Positions 17,738 to 27,378 of a DNA stretch of 64,000 bases are shown piece by piece (the first letter of the stretch is position 1; each line of letters opens with the position of its first letter). The stretch covers positions 62,001 to 126,000 of the forward strand of contig CANMHB010000010.1 in assembly GCA_947497485.1 (NCBI GenBank), written 5' to 3'. Source of the DNA: Flavobacteriales bacterium. GTDB taxonomy: Bacteria > Bacteroidota > Bacteroidia > Flavobacteriales_D > Crocinitomicaceae. The position numbers were made by a program, and so were the translations under genes. Below the pieces are notes generated by a model. The model searched no databases and was not told where the DNA came from. It saw only the letters and a list, made by a program, of their open reading frames with translations.

Positions 17738-19453
17738 TTAGAAAATCCAACTATACAGAGAAAATTGTGCGAATGAAAACTTTTTCGTTTGAGCATCTTG
17801 CTTGAGGTATATTTTATTTTCAGCACCATCCTTGGCATATTGAAATGAATGACCATTAAAGGACCCGATGTGATGACAAGCACTGAACAAAGCATATTTA
17901 AAATCAGAAACTTTATTTTCTTTGGCTTGCTTCATAAATTCTTGGAACGTAAGTTTAGAATTCGCAAGGTAAGGTTTTAATGTTTTAAAGAGTTTTTCAT
18001 CATTTAATTTTGCACACGCCAAAAAAGCCATTGCAACGGAATAGGAACTTTTATCATCAATATTATCAATGAAAAAACGATAAAAATCAGCCTCCGAACC
18101 ATTAAAAACAATGTATTTTATTGTTCCAATTCCATCAATCGATACACTTATATTATTAATCTTTTCAGGTAGTTGAATTTCAATATTGTTTTTTCTTTCT
18201 GTTTTTACCAATTTACCTTCGTTAGCGATAGATTTACTTGCTATGCCATTGCCTTCAGATGAAAATCGAACAAAAGGGTATGATAAATTTGCTCGACTAA
18301 CATCAATAACGTTTAATGGTTTGCTAAAATTCAATACAAATTTTTTATCTGCAAATTGAATTGGTTCTGTTTTATCAAGGAACTTTATTTTTTCCAACGC
18401 ACCTTTTTCCAAATTGGAAATATATGGCTGATTCTTAAAATCGTACATACTTTTTTTCAAATTAATTTGCCAAGATGAATCGGGTTTTTCAGTATTGAAA
18501 TGAGAAAGAAACATTTCTTGAGGTGATTTCAAATACCATTTGGAATACAGATCATCAGACCATGTTACATCCAATACATATGGCTTTCCATCTAAAATAA
18601 CTTCATTCCAGGCATGACTAAAACCCGAATAAAAGATGTTATAAACTTCATCGCGAACTGCGCCAGTAACATATCGAACAGGGATCTTGGCCCTGCTCAT
18701 TAGATCATTATAGACTCTGCTATAACCTTCGCAAACAGCCTCTTTCTCTTTTCCAAATACCAACCCTTTTATATTTTGTTGCGAGGTATCTCCTCGATTA
18801 TACCTAAAACGATTGATAATGAATTCTGCAATCCGATCTGACTTTTCTTTATCTGAATTTGCATTATATGTCAATGCAGAACACAAACAATCCAAATCAT
18901 CTTCCGCCGAGCACTTGCCATTAATTAATGGTTTTCCTGTATTTGGAAATCGATACCATGCGAAATTGAATCTTGAATCTTGAATTGGACTTAGAACAGG
19001 ATTTATTTTTAAAAAAGCGTCAAATTTATTTTTATAAAAAACACCACCCTTAAAAATTAAACCATTTAATTGTGATTGAATATCCAATTGAATATATTGG
19101 TCGGAATGTTTTTCTGCCGAAAAATTATCTAATGCGAAAACTAAAGAATCGGATTTAACAATTAAATAATTCTTTGCGATTTTTGTTGTTAAATTAAAAT
19201 TCTTGTAGTTGAAATAGTTACCTTGGTAATAATCACAAAGAACATTGCCATCACTGCTGTAAACAATGTATTCATACTTCAAATCATTGTTTATTTTTAG
19301 TAGACGAATTTCGTTTGATTCATCTTGCAGCAAATAGACGAAATCAATCCCAATGGAATCTTTCTCAGAAGGAACGAAGTAAACAAACGGATTATCTTGA
19401 GAAAATGAAATAAATACGCTGATTAGAAACGAAAACAAACAAAAAATTTTCAT
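17738..19453 (-). CDS. Exported transglutaminase-like protein
   Basis: A 571-residue exported protein with a signal peptide (IFCLFSFLISVFISFSQ). The transglutaminase-like core (about 200-300) has the Cys-His-Asp triad: cysteine in AVCEGYSRVYNDL, histidine in GFSHAWNEVILDG, aspartate in YVLDVTWSDD. Residues beyond 330 form a second beta-rich domain. Members of this superfamily are often proteases or peptide-linkage enzymes rather than true cross-linkers. It appears to be single-gene, flanked by the TPR protein gene downstream and the pruA terminator upstream. Confidence 0.85.
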   Translation of the reverse strand: MKIFCLFSFLISVFISFSQDNPFVYFVPSEKDSIGIDFVYLLQDESNEIRLLKINNDLKYEYIVYSSDGNVLCDYYQGNYFNYKNFNLTTKIAKNYLIVKSDSLVFALDNFSAEKHSDQYIQLDIQSQLNGLIFKGGVFYKNKFDAFLKINPVLSPIQDSRFNFAWYRFPNTGKPLINGKCSAEDDLDCLCSALTYNANSDKEKSDRIAEFIINRFRYNRGDTSQQNIKGLVFGKEKEAVCEGYSRVYNDLMSRAKIPVRYVTGAVRDEVYNIFYSGFSHAWNEVILDGKPYVLDVTWSDDLYSKWYLKSPQEMFLSHFNTEKPDSSWQINLKKSMYDFKNQPYISNLEKGALEKIKFLDKTEPIQFADKKFVLNFSKPLNVIDVSRANLSYPFVRFSSEGNGIASKSIANEGKLVKTERKNNIEIQLPEKINNISVSIDGIGTIKYIVFNGSEADFYRFFIDNIDDKSSYSVAMAFLACAKLNDEKLFKTLKPYLANSKLTFQEFMKQAKENKVSDFKYALFSACHHIGSFNGHSFQYAKDGAENKIYLKQDAQTKKFSFAQFSLYSWIF

Positions 19454-19540
19454 AATTGCTGATTAGGTAATCTATACTCATACTCATTTATTAAACACCT
19501 ATAAAACGAGGACACTGTGATTTGTTACATCCCTGTAGAA

Positions 19541-19574
19541 ATAAAAAATCCCCGAAATCTCATCGACTCGGGGA
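19541..19574 (-). terminator. Intrinsic terminator of pruA
   Basis: Read on the minus strand, the arms TCCCCGA (19574-19568) and TCGGGGA (19555-19549) form a 7-bp GC-rich stem with a 12-base loop. The run ATTTTTTAT follows. It sits 22 bases beyond the pruA stop codon (19596), the right place for rho-independent termination. Confidence 0.85.
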
Positions 19575-19595
19575 CTAAAATTTAATTGATAATTC

Positions 19596-21224
19596 TTAAC
19601 CTAAAAACGGATACCTGTAATCAGTTGGTGGAACAAAAGTCTCTTTGATTGTTCTTGCAGAAACCCATCGCAAAAGATTCATCATCGCTCCAGCTTTGTC
19701 ATTGGTTCCAGAACCTCTAGCACCGCCAAATGGTTGCTGTCCAACAACTGCCCCGGTTGGTTTATCGTTGATGTAGAAATTTCCGGCTGCGTTTTCTAGT
19801 TTTTTCGTTGCTAAATTTATAGCGTAGCGATCTTGTGATAAAATAGAACCCGTCAAAGCGTATTCGGAGGTTTGGTCCACTAAATCAAGGGTTTCTTCAA
19901 ATTTATCTGCATCGTAAACATAAACCGTAAGTACTGGTCCAAAAATTTCCTCACACATCGTTCTGAATTTCGGACTAGTTGTAACAACTGTAGTTGGTTC
20001 AATAAAATATCCTTTTGATTTGTCATAGTTTCCTCCTGTGATGATTTCCGCATCCGATTGAGCTTTACAATAATCAATATAACTTGAAATCTTATCGAAA
20101 GCGCGTTCATCGATTACGGCATTAACGAAATTACTCGTATCATCCGGAGATCCCATTTTGAACGAATTCACTTGTTCAGTGAAAATACGTTTTACCTCTG
20201 GCCAAATATTCGATGGAATATAAGCTCTTGATGCAGCCGAACATTTTTGTCCTTGGAATTCGAATGCTCCACGTGACATTGCCGTTGCGACCTCAGCAGG
20301 AACAGCAGATTTGTGAGCTATGATAAAATCTTTTCCTCCAGTTTCTCCTACAATTCGTGGATAACCTTTGTAATTTTCAAGGTTTTCACCTATTTGTCTC
20401 CAAAGGTTTCTGAAAACACCAGTTGAACCGGTAAAATGCAACCCAGCAAAGTCTTTGTGTTTGAAAATAACTTCTCCTGCAGTTTGTCCGCTAACAGTAA
20501 CCATGTTGATTACACCATCCGGAACACCTGCAGCTTTGAATAATTCCATAATTACCTGAGCCGAATAGATTTGTGATTCAGCTGGTTTCCAAACCACAAC
20601 GTTACCCATCATCGCTGGAGCAGCAGATAAATTAGCTGCGATTGACGTAAAGTTGAACGGCGTCAATGCAAATACAAATCCTTCCAACGGACGATATTCC
20701 AATCGATTCCACATTCCTGGCAACGATTCTGGTTGATCTTTATAAATCTGAGTCATGTATTGAACATTGAATCGGAAGAAGTCAATTAATTCACATGCAG
20801 CATCAATTTCAGTTTGAAAAACGTTCTTAGATTGCGCTAACATGGTGGCAGCATTCATTTTATCTCTGAATGGTCCAGCCAGTAAATCGGCAGCTTTCAA
20901 AAAGATTGCAGCACGATCTTCCCATGGCATTGCAGCCCATTTTTTTCTTGCATTCAATGCTGACTCAATTGCTTTTTCTACGTGTCCAGCTGTTCCAACA
21001 TTATAATAACCCAACACTTTTTGGTGATCATGCGGAGCCGACAATTTTTTCTTATTTTCAGTTCTAATTTCCTCTGAACCAATATAAATCGGAATGTCAA
21101 TTGGCTCTTGGTTATACATTTCATTGTATTTCGCAAGAAGAGAGGTTCGTTCAGCTGAACCCGGAGCATATGCTTTTACCGGCTCATTTTTCGCAACCGG
21201 AACATTAAAGAAAGCGTTGGACAT
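19596..21224 (-). CDS. pruA: L-glutamate gamma-semialdehyde (delta-1-pyrroline-5-carboxylate) dehydrogenase
   Basis: A 542-residue aldehyde dehydrogenase that oxidises glutamate semialdehyde to glutamate in proline breakdown. Motifs are FALTPFNFTSIAANL, NVVVWKPAESQ, the NAD-binding HFTGSTGVFRNLWRQIG, the glutamate region VGETGGKDFIIAH, the catalytic cysteine in FEFQGQKCSAASRAYIP, and CEEIFGPVLTVYVYD. Length and sequence agree with the single-domain PutA-independent PruA. The ATG at 21224 (MSNAFFNVPVAKNEP) is the likely start. A strong terminator follows it. The gene starts about 160 bases from the divergent ileS. Confidence 0.96.
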   Translation of the reverse strand: MSNAFFNVPVAKNEPVKAYAPGSAERTSLLAKYNEMYNQEPIDIPIYIGSEEIRTENKKKLSAPHDHQKVLGYYNVGTAGHVEKAIESALNARKKWAAMPWEDRAAIFLKAADLLAGPFRDKMNAATMLAQSKNVFQTEIDAACELIDFFRFNVQYMTQIYKDQPESLPGMWNRLEYRPLEGFVFALTPFNFTSIAANLSAAPAMMGNVVVWKPAESQIYSAQVIMELFKAAGVPDGVINMVTVSGQTAGEVIFKHKDFAGLHFTGSTGVFRNLWRQIGENLENYKGYPRIVGETGGKDFIIAHKSAVPAEVATAMSRGAFEFQGQKCSAASRAYIPSNIWPEVKRIFTEQVNSFKMGSPDDTSNFVNAVIDERAFDKISSYIDYCKAQSDAEIITGGNYDKSKGYFIEPTTVVTTSPKFRTMCEEIFGPVLTVYVYDADKFEETLDLVDQTSEYALTGSILSQDRYAINLATKKLENAAGNFYINDKPTGAVVGQQPFGGARGSGTNDKAGAMMNLLRWVSARTIKETFVPPTDYRYPFLG

Positions 21225-21361
21225 AGAATAAATTTTGTGCAAAAGTAACGAATGTCTTTAAATCTCTTATTCGTCTTGTCAATAATCCAACCTTGACAAA
21301 TTGAAAATCTAGATGGAACTATGTTTTTGTACTGCATTTAGGTTGAACTTTTTATTTGTTT

Positions 21362-21369
21362 TAACTTTG
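21362..21369 (+). promoter_or_regulatory. Candidate -7 box of the ileS promoter
   Basis: TAACTTTG matches the Bacteroidota -7 consensus TAnnTTTG exactly and lies 20 bases before the ileS ATG. The -33 TTTG is not well placed upstream; the nearest similar run is TTGA at 21343-21346, with a short spacer. Confidence 0.55.
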
Positions 21370-21388
21370 CAGCTCGATAAAGAAAATC

Positions 21389-24300
21389 ATGGCGAAAAAA
21401 TACCAGGAATACAAAGGACTCAATCTTCCAAATGTTGCAGATGAAGTATTAAACCGATGGAAAAATGATGCTATTTTCGAGCAATCAATTTCCTCACGAG
21501 AAGGAAATCCCTCGTTTGTTTTCTTCGAAGGTCCGCCTTCTGCCAATGGTTTACCAGGTATTCACCACGTTATGGCGCGCTCCATCAAGGATATTTTTTG
21601 TCGATACAAAACACTTAAAGGTTTTCAAGTAAAACGTAAAGCCGGTTGGGATACCCATGGCCTCCCAGTTGAATTAGGCGTTGAAAAAGAACTTGGAATT
21701 ACCAAAGAAGATATTGGAACAAAGATTTCAATTGACGAATACAACGATGCGTGTAAAAAAGCGGTTATGCGTTACACTGACATCTGGAACGATTTGACTG
21801 AAAAAATGGGTTATTGGGTAGATATGGAAAATCCATATGTTACCTACGAACCAAAATATATGGAATCCGTTTGGTGGCTTTTGTCACAATTGTATAATAA
21901 GAATTTACTTTACAAAGGATACACGATTCAACCCTATTCTCCGAAGGCAGGAACTGGACTTTCTTCCCACGAATTGAATCAACCGGGGTGCTACAAAGAT
22001 GTGAAGGATACGACGGTGGTGGCGATGTTTAAAATTACGAATTCAGAGGATATCCCACTTTTTAATTCTCCCTCAAGCGAGGAAACTTCCCTCTTTGCAG
22101 GGGGACGCATGGGGATGACGTCACCCCACTCAATCTCCCCTCAAGGGGAGAAGTTAAATATCTACCTCCTCGCCTGGACAACCACCCCGTGGACCTTGCC
22201 TTCAAACACGGCCTTAACAGTCGGGCCGAACATTGAATACGCGCTTGTTTCAACCTACAATCAATATACATTCGAACGAATTAATGTTATTCTTGCGAAA
22301 AATTTGGTCGGTTATCAATTCGGAAAAGGATTTAAAGCGGTTGAATCAGTAGATGATTTGACTTCTTACAAGCCTGGCGACAAAACAATTCCGTATTTCA
22401 TCACTGGAACGTGTCTAGGGTCTGATTTGGTCGGAATCAAATATGAACAACTTTTACCTTATTGCTTGCCAGCGGAGAATCCAGAAAAAGCGTTTGTGGT
22501 AATTCCGGGTGATTTCGTAACTACCGAAGATGGAACAGGAATCGTGCATACAGCGCCAACGTTCGGTGCGGATGATGCGAAAGTGGCAAAAGAAGCTGGG
22601 GTTCCGCCGATGTTGGTCCGTGATGAAAATGATAATTTGGTTCCATTAGTTGATTTGCAAGGTCGTTTTCGTCCGGAAGTAAGCGATTTCGCAGGAATGT
22701 ATGTGAAAAACGAATATTACGACGAAGGAACGGAACCTGAAAAATCGGTAGATGTTCAAATTGCCATCAAATTAAAAGAAGAAAATAAAGCTTTCAAAGT
22801 CGAAAAATACGAGCACAATTACCCGCACTGCTGGAGAACTGACAAACCCGTTTTATATTATCCGCTCGATTCGTGGTTTATTCGCGTTACCGATAAAAAA
22901 GAAAGAATGGTGGAATTGAACAACACCATCAACTGGAAACCGGAATCAACAGGAACAGGACGCTTCGGAAAATGGCTGGAAAATGCGAACGACTGGAACC
23001 TTTCTCGTTCTCGTTATTGGGGAATTCCTATTCCAATTTGGTCGACGGAAGAAGGTGATGAACGAATCTGCATTGGTTCAGTAGAACAATTGAAATCAGA
23101 AACTGAAAAAGCCGTTCAAGCAGGTTTTATGAACGTGAATCCTTTGGCAGATTTCCAAATCGGAAATATGTCAGATGAAAATTACGCTCAAATAGACCTT
23201 CACAAAAATTTCGTGGACCAAATCATTTTGGTTTCTCCTTCAGGAAAACCGATGAAACGCGAGGCAGACCTAATAGACGTATGGTTTGATTCAGGAGCAA
23301 TGCCATACGCACAATGGCATTATCCTTTTGAAAATAAAGAACTTGTAGAAAACAGAACAGGATATCCTGCCGATTTTATTGCAGAAGGAGTTGACCAAAC
23401 ACGCGGATGGTTTTATACTTTACATGCGATTGCGACCATGGTTTTTGACTCTGTCGCCTACAAAAATGTTGTTTCAAATGGACTCGTTTTAGACAAAAAT
23501 GGACTAAAAATGTCTAAACGTCTTGGAAATGCCATTGATCCGTTTACGACGCTTTCAAAATATGGTCCTGACGCGACTCGTTGGTACATGATTACAAATG
23601 CGCAACCTTGGGATAACCTGAAATTTGATTTGGAAGGAATTACCGAAGTTCAGCGCAAATTCTTTGGAACGCTTTACAACACCTATTCTTTCTTTGCGCT
23701 TTACGCCAACATCGATGGATTTAATTTTTCCGAATCGGAAGTTCCGTTGAATGAACGACCTGAAATTGATCGTTGGGTGCTTTCCAGATTACATTCGCTA
23801 ATTAAAGAAGTGGATCAGGTATACGCAGAATATGAACCGACGAAAGCCGGAAGGGAAATTCAGGATTTTGTAACCGAGCAGTTGTCCAATTGGTATGTTC
23901 GCCTTTGCCGACGAAGATTCTGGAAAAATGATGATCCGAAGGATAAATTGTGCGCTTATCAAACACTCTATACTTGTCTGGAAACTGTTTCCATTCTTGC
24001 TGCGCCAATCGCACCATTTTATATGGATCAATTGTTTTTGGATTTGAATGCTGCAACAGGTAAAAATTCTGTTTCTTCAGTTCACCTTGCTGATTTTCCA
24101 AACGTAAACGAATCTTGGATAGACAAAACCTTAGAAAATCAAATGGAACTTGCTCAACAAACGTGCTCCATGGTTTTTGGATTGCGAAAAAAGCAAAACA
24201 TCCGCGTTCGTCAGCCTTTGCAGAAAATCATGATTCCTGTGTTGAATCAAACGATCGGTGAGAATCTCAAGCATGTTCAAGATTTGATTTTGTCTGAAGT

Positions 24301-24871
24301 CAACGTAAAAGAACTTGAACTTTTGAACGGTGGTGCCGGAATGTTGGTAAAAAGTATTAAACCAAACTTCAAAACCATTGGCCCGAAATACGGTAAACAA
24401 ATGAAAGCGATTTCAGAGCTTGTGAAAGGTTTTGGCCAAGACGATATTGCTCAAATTGAACAAAATAATGGTTGGTCAGGAACTGTCGAAGGCACGGAAA
24501 TTCAACTTGATTTAAGTGATTTCGAAATCAATGCGCAAGACATTCCAGGTTGGTTGGTTGCGAGTGAAAATGGCTTGACCGTGGCTTTGGATATTACCAT
24601 TTCAGATGAATTAAAATCTGAAGGAATTGCCCGAGAAATCGTTAATCGTGTTCAAAATTTGCGGAAAGACAGTGGTTTTGATGTAGTCGATCGCATTTTA
24701 ATTCAAGTGGATACAACACCCGAAATTCAAGCTGCAATTACGCAGAACAAAGGCTATATCTGCGATGAAGTCTTAGCAAATGACATCCTATTCACCCAAC
24801 TTAACGAAGGTGCTTTCATTACTGAAATTGAAGCGGCAGGGGATACAAAATTGGAATTGACAAAACTTTAA
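21389..24871 (+). CDS. ileS: Isoleucyl-tRNA synthetase
   Basis: A class I synthetase of 1160 residues that charges tRNA-Ile. The HIGH-type motif appears as GIHHVMARS, the WDTHGLPVE element follows, and KMSKRLGN is the second ATP-binding signature. The editing domain (from about 190) includes LAWTTTPWTLPSN and GTGIVHTAPTFGADD. The C-terminal part, LVASENGLTVALDITISDELKSEGIAREIVNRVQ, is the usual anticodon-binding and tail region of the long bacterial/eukaryote-like type. An unusual stretch of about 30 residues (near 226-254, NSPSSEETSLFAGGRM) interrupts the editing domain just before IYLLAWTTTP. Its DNA is palindromic and unlike the rest of the gene. The frame is intact. Confidence 0.97.
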   Translation: MAKKYQEYKGLNLPNVADEVLNRWKNDAIFEQSISSREGNPSFVFFEGPPSANGLPGIHHVMARSIKDIFCRYKTLKGFQVKRKAGWDTHGLPVELGVEKELGITKEDIGTKISIDEYNDACKKAVMRYTDIWNDLTEKMGYWVDMENPYVTYEPKYMESVWWLLSQLYNKNLLYKGYTIQPYSPKAGTGLSSHELNQPGCYKDVKDTTVVAMFKITNSEDIPLFNSPSSEETSLFAGGRMGMTSPHSISPQGEKLNIYLLAWTTTPWTLPSNTALTVGPNIEYALVSTYNQYTFERINVILAKNLVGYQFGKGFKAVESVDDLTSYKPGDKTIPYFITGTCLGSDLVGIKYEQLLPYCLPAENPEKAFVVIPGDFVTTEDGTGIVHTAPTFGADDAKVAKEAGVPPMLVRDENDNLVPLVDLQGRFRPEVSDFAGMYVKNEYYDEGTEPEKSVDVQIAIKLKEENKAFKVEKYEHNYPHCWRTDKPVLYYPLDSWFIRVTDKKERMVELNNTINWKPESTGTGRFGKWLENANDWNLSRSRYWGIPIPIWSTEEGDERICIGSVEQLKSETEKAVQAGFMNVNPLADFQIGNMSDENYAQIDLHKNFVDQIILVSPSGKPMKREADLIDVWFDSGAMPYAQWHYPFENKELVENRTGYPADFIAEGVDQTRGWFYTLHAIATMVFDSVAYKNVVSNGLVLDKNGLKMSKRLGNAIDPFTTLSKYGPDATRWYMITNAQPWDNLKFDLEGITEVQRKFFGTLYNTYSFFALYANIDGFNFSESEVPLNERPEIDRWVLSRLHSLIKEVDQVYAEYEPTKAGREIQDFVTEQLSNWYVRLCRRRFWKNDDPKDKLCAYQTLYTCLETVSILAAPIAPFYMDQLFLDLNAATGKNSVSSVHLADFPNVNESWIDKTLENQMELAQQTCSMVFGLRKKQNIRVRQPLQKIMIPVLNQTIGENLKHVQDLILSEVNVKELELLNGGAGMLVKSIKPNFKTIGPKYGKQMKAISELVKGFGQDDIAQIEQNNGWSGTVEGTEIQLDLSDFEINAQDIPGWLVASENGLTVALDITISDELKSEGIAREIVNRVQNLRKDSGFDVVDRILIQVDTTPEIQAAITQNKGYICDEVLANDILFTQLNEGAFITEIEAAGDTKLELTKL
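22066..22153. repeat. Palindromic, GC-rich insert in frame within ileS
   Basis: About 90 bases differ sharply in composition from the surrounding gene. They contain a perfect inverted repeat TCTCCCCT-CA-AGGGGAGA near the right end (22134-22151), an imperfect pairing around CCCTCAAGCGAGG, and GGGGATGACGTCACCCC with a TGACGTCA palindrome. It resembles the small palindromic repeats known to insert in Bacteroidota genes and intergenic regions. The reading frame is kept, giving a Ser/Gly/Pro-rich loop. Confidence 0.6.
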
Positions 24872-24937
24872 TTATATTTTTTTTGTATTTTCGATTACTT
24901 TAATTTGTGAATTATGAAAAATTAAATAATGTTTGAT

Positions 24938-26290
24938 ATGAAACTTATATTTTCCTCTCTGTTATTTACGATTAGTATCCATAGTTTTTCACAAGATGCA
25001 ACTGGAGTTTATAAAAATACAGTTGGTTCTACAGTTACTATAGAAACAGACAATGGATTAGGTTCAGGATTTTTTGTTGCACCAAATATTATCGCAACCA
25101 ATTACCATGTAATTGAAGGTGCATCGGAAGCATTTTGTTTTTCAAATAACTCTACAGCAAAGTTCGAAATAGAGGGATACGTTGCTGCAGATCAAAATGT
25201 AGATTTAATACTTCTTAAGGTTTCTCAATTGAATAAACCCTCTTTGACAATGGCAAAAGAATCTGTTAGCCCAGGACAACAACTATATGTAATCGGAAGT
25301 CCAAAAGGATTGCCCGCCACAATATCAGATGGAATTGTCAGTGGCATGAGGGATTTTGATGGCTACAAGTTGATTCAAATGACTGCACCAATTTCACCCG
25401 GAAGTAGCGGCGGTCCTGTTATGAATTCAAAAGGTGAGCTTATTGGGATTTCAGTTAGTCAGCTTACAGAAGGGCAAAATTTAAATTTTGCCATTCCAAA
25501 ATCTTATTTAGAATTACTACTTCAATTTAAAAAAGAGTATGCTATTCCATTAAATACATTGTATAATTCTTACGAAAATTCTTCAAATGAAGGTAGTTTT
25601 GAATATTACGATAAAGATAAAACTTATGAAATGGGAGTATATATGACGGAAAAACCTGAACTAACCTTAGACTACATGGCTCATTTTGGAAATAATACAT
25701 GTTTTTATTTCACATACGACATGACAAACGCGAATCAAAAATATTATTCTATTTGGATGGAGGACTATCGGTTGGTTGATTTGGAAACCGGAGAAATTTA
25801 TTATGGTAAATCGACTGATTTATCATCAAAACAAAATCCTAGGTATATTTACAAAGGCACTAAATCAAGGTTTACAGTATGTTTTGATCGCCTTCCTTCA
25901 AGAGTTAAGAAATTTAGCCTCATGGAAGGAGAGTGCAGTTCAAGTTCTTTCTGCTTTTACAATATTAACTTAAACAATTTCAGTACTACCGAAGAAGTTA
26001 ACTGGAGAAATTATCAAAAAAATGACGATGAGGGTACGGTTTCGTTTTACACTAAACAAAGTATAGGATACATAGATGTGTATATTGGTGATCTTTTTAT
26101 TGGAACTTTAACTAAATATTTCTCAGATCCAAATTTCATTCCTAGTTGTGGCGACACGGGAGATGCTATGATTACAGTTAGACTAGAAGCTGGCACATAT
26201 AAATATACTGCTATATGCGGAAGTCTAAAATGGACAAATACATTTACAGTAACACGTGAGGGCTGCAACAAGTTATATTTTACAAAATAA
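24938..26290 (+). CDS. Secreted trypsin-like (S1C, DegP-type) serine protease with extra C-terminal domain
   Basis: A 450-residue exported protease. After a signal peptide (LIFSSLLFTISIHSFSQ) comes a chymotrypsin fold with the triad H57 (TNYHVIEG), D89 (VDLILLKV) and S157 (PGSSGGPV). The neighbouring IGSPKGLPATISDGIVSG and LNFAIPKSYL are typical of HtrA-like enzymes. There is no PDZ domain. Residues 195-450 instead form a beta-rich region of unknown type with several cysteines (ECSSSSFCFY, SCGDTG, YKYTAICGSLKW), perhaps disulfide-bonded. The ATG at 24938 is chosen over one three codons upstream. The gene ends before a 338-base gene-free stretch. Confidence 0.87.
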   Translation: MKLIFSSLLFTISIHSFSQDATGVYKNTVGSTVTIETDNGLGSGFFVAPNIIATNYHVIEGASEAFCFSNNSTAKFEIEGYVAADQNVDLILLKVSQLNKPSLTMAKESVSPGQQLYVIGSPKGLPATISDGIVSGMRDFDGYKLIQMTAPISPGSSGGPVMNSKGELIGISVSQLTEGQNLNFAIPKSYLELLLQFKKEYAIPLNTLYNSYENSSNEGSFEYYDKDKTYEMGVYMTEKPELTLDYMAHFGNNTCFYFTYDMTNANQKYYSIWMEDYRLVDLETGEIYYGKSTDLSSKQNPRYIYKGTKSRFTVCFDRLPSRVKKFSLMEGECSSSSFCFYNINLNNFSTTEEVNWRNYQKNDDEGTVSFYTKQSIGYIDVYIGDLFIGTLTKYFSDPNFIPSCGDTGDAMITVRLEAGTYKYTAICGSLKWTNTFTVTREGCNKLYFTK

Positions 26291-26628
26291 TCTTGAGGTT
26301 CAAACGAAGGCTGAACAACTAATCTAAAGTGATAGATAAAAAAGTGGAATCAACAAAACCACTGAACACATATGGTTTTAACCTTAATTAGTCCACCTAT
26401 TTCTAAAGTTCTTCTATAAGATTTTTAATTTTTTTTCCTGATTTCTGTTATAAACGGAAACAACTTTCGTTATACTATTCGATCCACAAATTTTCATTTA
26501 GATTTTATTGCCTAAAACCAGAGGCCATGCCTCTTATTGTTTAAAAAGACTGCAAGATGTAAAATTATTTTGTCGCCAATCCTATCGGATTTATTTATTA
26601 AAAACAAGTAACCAATAAACCCAAATAA
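26291..26628. other. Gene-free stretch after the serine protease
   Basis: I see no open frame, tRNA or RNA motif here. A short hairpin, AGAGGC-CAT-GCCTCT at 26520-26534, followed by TATTGTTT, could act as a weak terminator. The rest is AT-rich. The last 15 bases (AACCCAAATAAATG) lead into the next gene. Confidence 0.4.
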
Positions 26629-26997
26629 ATGAAACAAAAACCAATTAAGCCGATTAAAGGCACTGAGAAAATCTTCAAGATCTATCACAAAAGAATCGAA
26701 ACGGGAGTTTCGGAAAAAAACAAAACTGGAAAAACGTATGATCTAATTAAAGATCTCGACACAACAAAACTCAATTATCAAAAAATAATTGAGTCTCTAC
26801 CAGCCCAACCGGGAATAATAATTCTTACCGGGCACTACAAAAACACAAACCTAACCCTTGAAATAATAAAATCAGACGAAAATATAAGGGCCGCCTTCTC
26901 AAGAAACCCAAAACAAAATAGGTATCGAAAGTTGTTGGAATACCTAAATGAAAACAACTTCGACCAAATACAGATTCAACTTGCCGTCGCAAGTTGA
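26629..26997 (+). CDS. Small basic protein of unknown function
   Basis: This 122-residue soluble protein is rich in Lys, Asn and Ile, and I do not recognise it. The N-terminus is basic (KQKPIKPIKGTEKIFKIYHKR); the centre has LNYQKIIESLPAQPGIIILTGHYKNT. It ends in a helix (RYRKLLEYLNENNFDQIQ). It has no signal peptide, membrane segment or cysteine. Its last codons and stop lie inside a perfect 12-bp inverted repeat. Codon use is more A-rich than in the neighbouring housekeeping genes, which hints at acquired DNA. The next small gene begins 36 bases downstream. Confidence 0.6.
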   Translation: MKQKPIKPIKGTEKIFKIYHKRIETGVSEKNKTGKTYDLIKDLDTTKLNYQKIIESLPAQPGIIILTGHYKNTNLTLEIIKSDENIRAAFSRNPKQNRYRKLLEYLNENNFDQIQIQLAVAS

Positions 26998-27000
26998 ATC
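26973..27000. repeat. Perfect 12-bp hairpin across a stop codon
   Basis: GATTCAACTTGC (26973-26984) pairs exactly with GCAAGTTGAATC (26989-27000) around the loop CGTC. The TGA stop of the small gene (26995-26997) is inside the right arm. No T-run follows on either strand, so it is not a standard terminator. Confidence 0.8.
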
Positions 27001-27033
27001 TCACACAAATTAACCCTCTTAAATTTAATTATC

Positions 27034-27372
27034 ATGAAAACTGAAGCTAGAATATTGAATGCCATTCCATCAAATTTAGATTTGGACGCTTACTTTGACA
27101 CCTTGGATATTTTCGATAAAAGAGAACTTCTAAATGAGTTGGAAATTTGTAAATCAATTTATTCCAAAAACTTAAAACGAAATATCAATCTTGTGATATT
27201 TGCACATGTAATCTCCATCTTTTGTTATTTCGGAGTTCAAAAAGAATGGTTTATGTATTACCTATTATTGATTAATATTCCTATGGATATTTACCTATTT
27301 CTGATAGTAAGAAATGTCCAAACTTATCAAAAAGCCATTAATCACTTAGAAAATAGACTTGGGAATTTTTAA
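27034..27372 (+). CDS. Small two-helix membrane protein of unknown function
   Basis: A 112-residue protein. A soluble acidic N-terminal half (NLDLDAYFDTLDIFDKRELLNELE) precedes two adjacent membrane helices (LVIFAHVISIFCYFGVQ and YYLLLINIPMDIYLFLIV) and a short basic tail. I do not recognise the family. It follows the orphan basic protein gene by 36 bases and converges on ispG, ending 6 bases from its stop. The pair may be a small acquired unit between conserved genes. Confidence 0.6.
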   Translation: MKTEARILNAIPSNLDLDAYFDTLDIFDKRELLNELEICKSIYSKNLKRNINLVIFAHVISIFCYFGVQKEWFMYYLLLINIPMDIYLFLIVRNVQTYQKAINHLENRLGNF

Positions 27373-27378
27373 TTTTCC

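Noticed and set aside
26520-26534. Hairpin AGAGGC-CAT-GCCTCT as a terminator
   Set aside because: It has a short stem and only a weak T-rich tail, and lies 230 bases after the previous gene; I mention it only inside the gene-free stretch.
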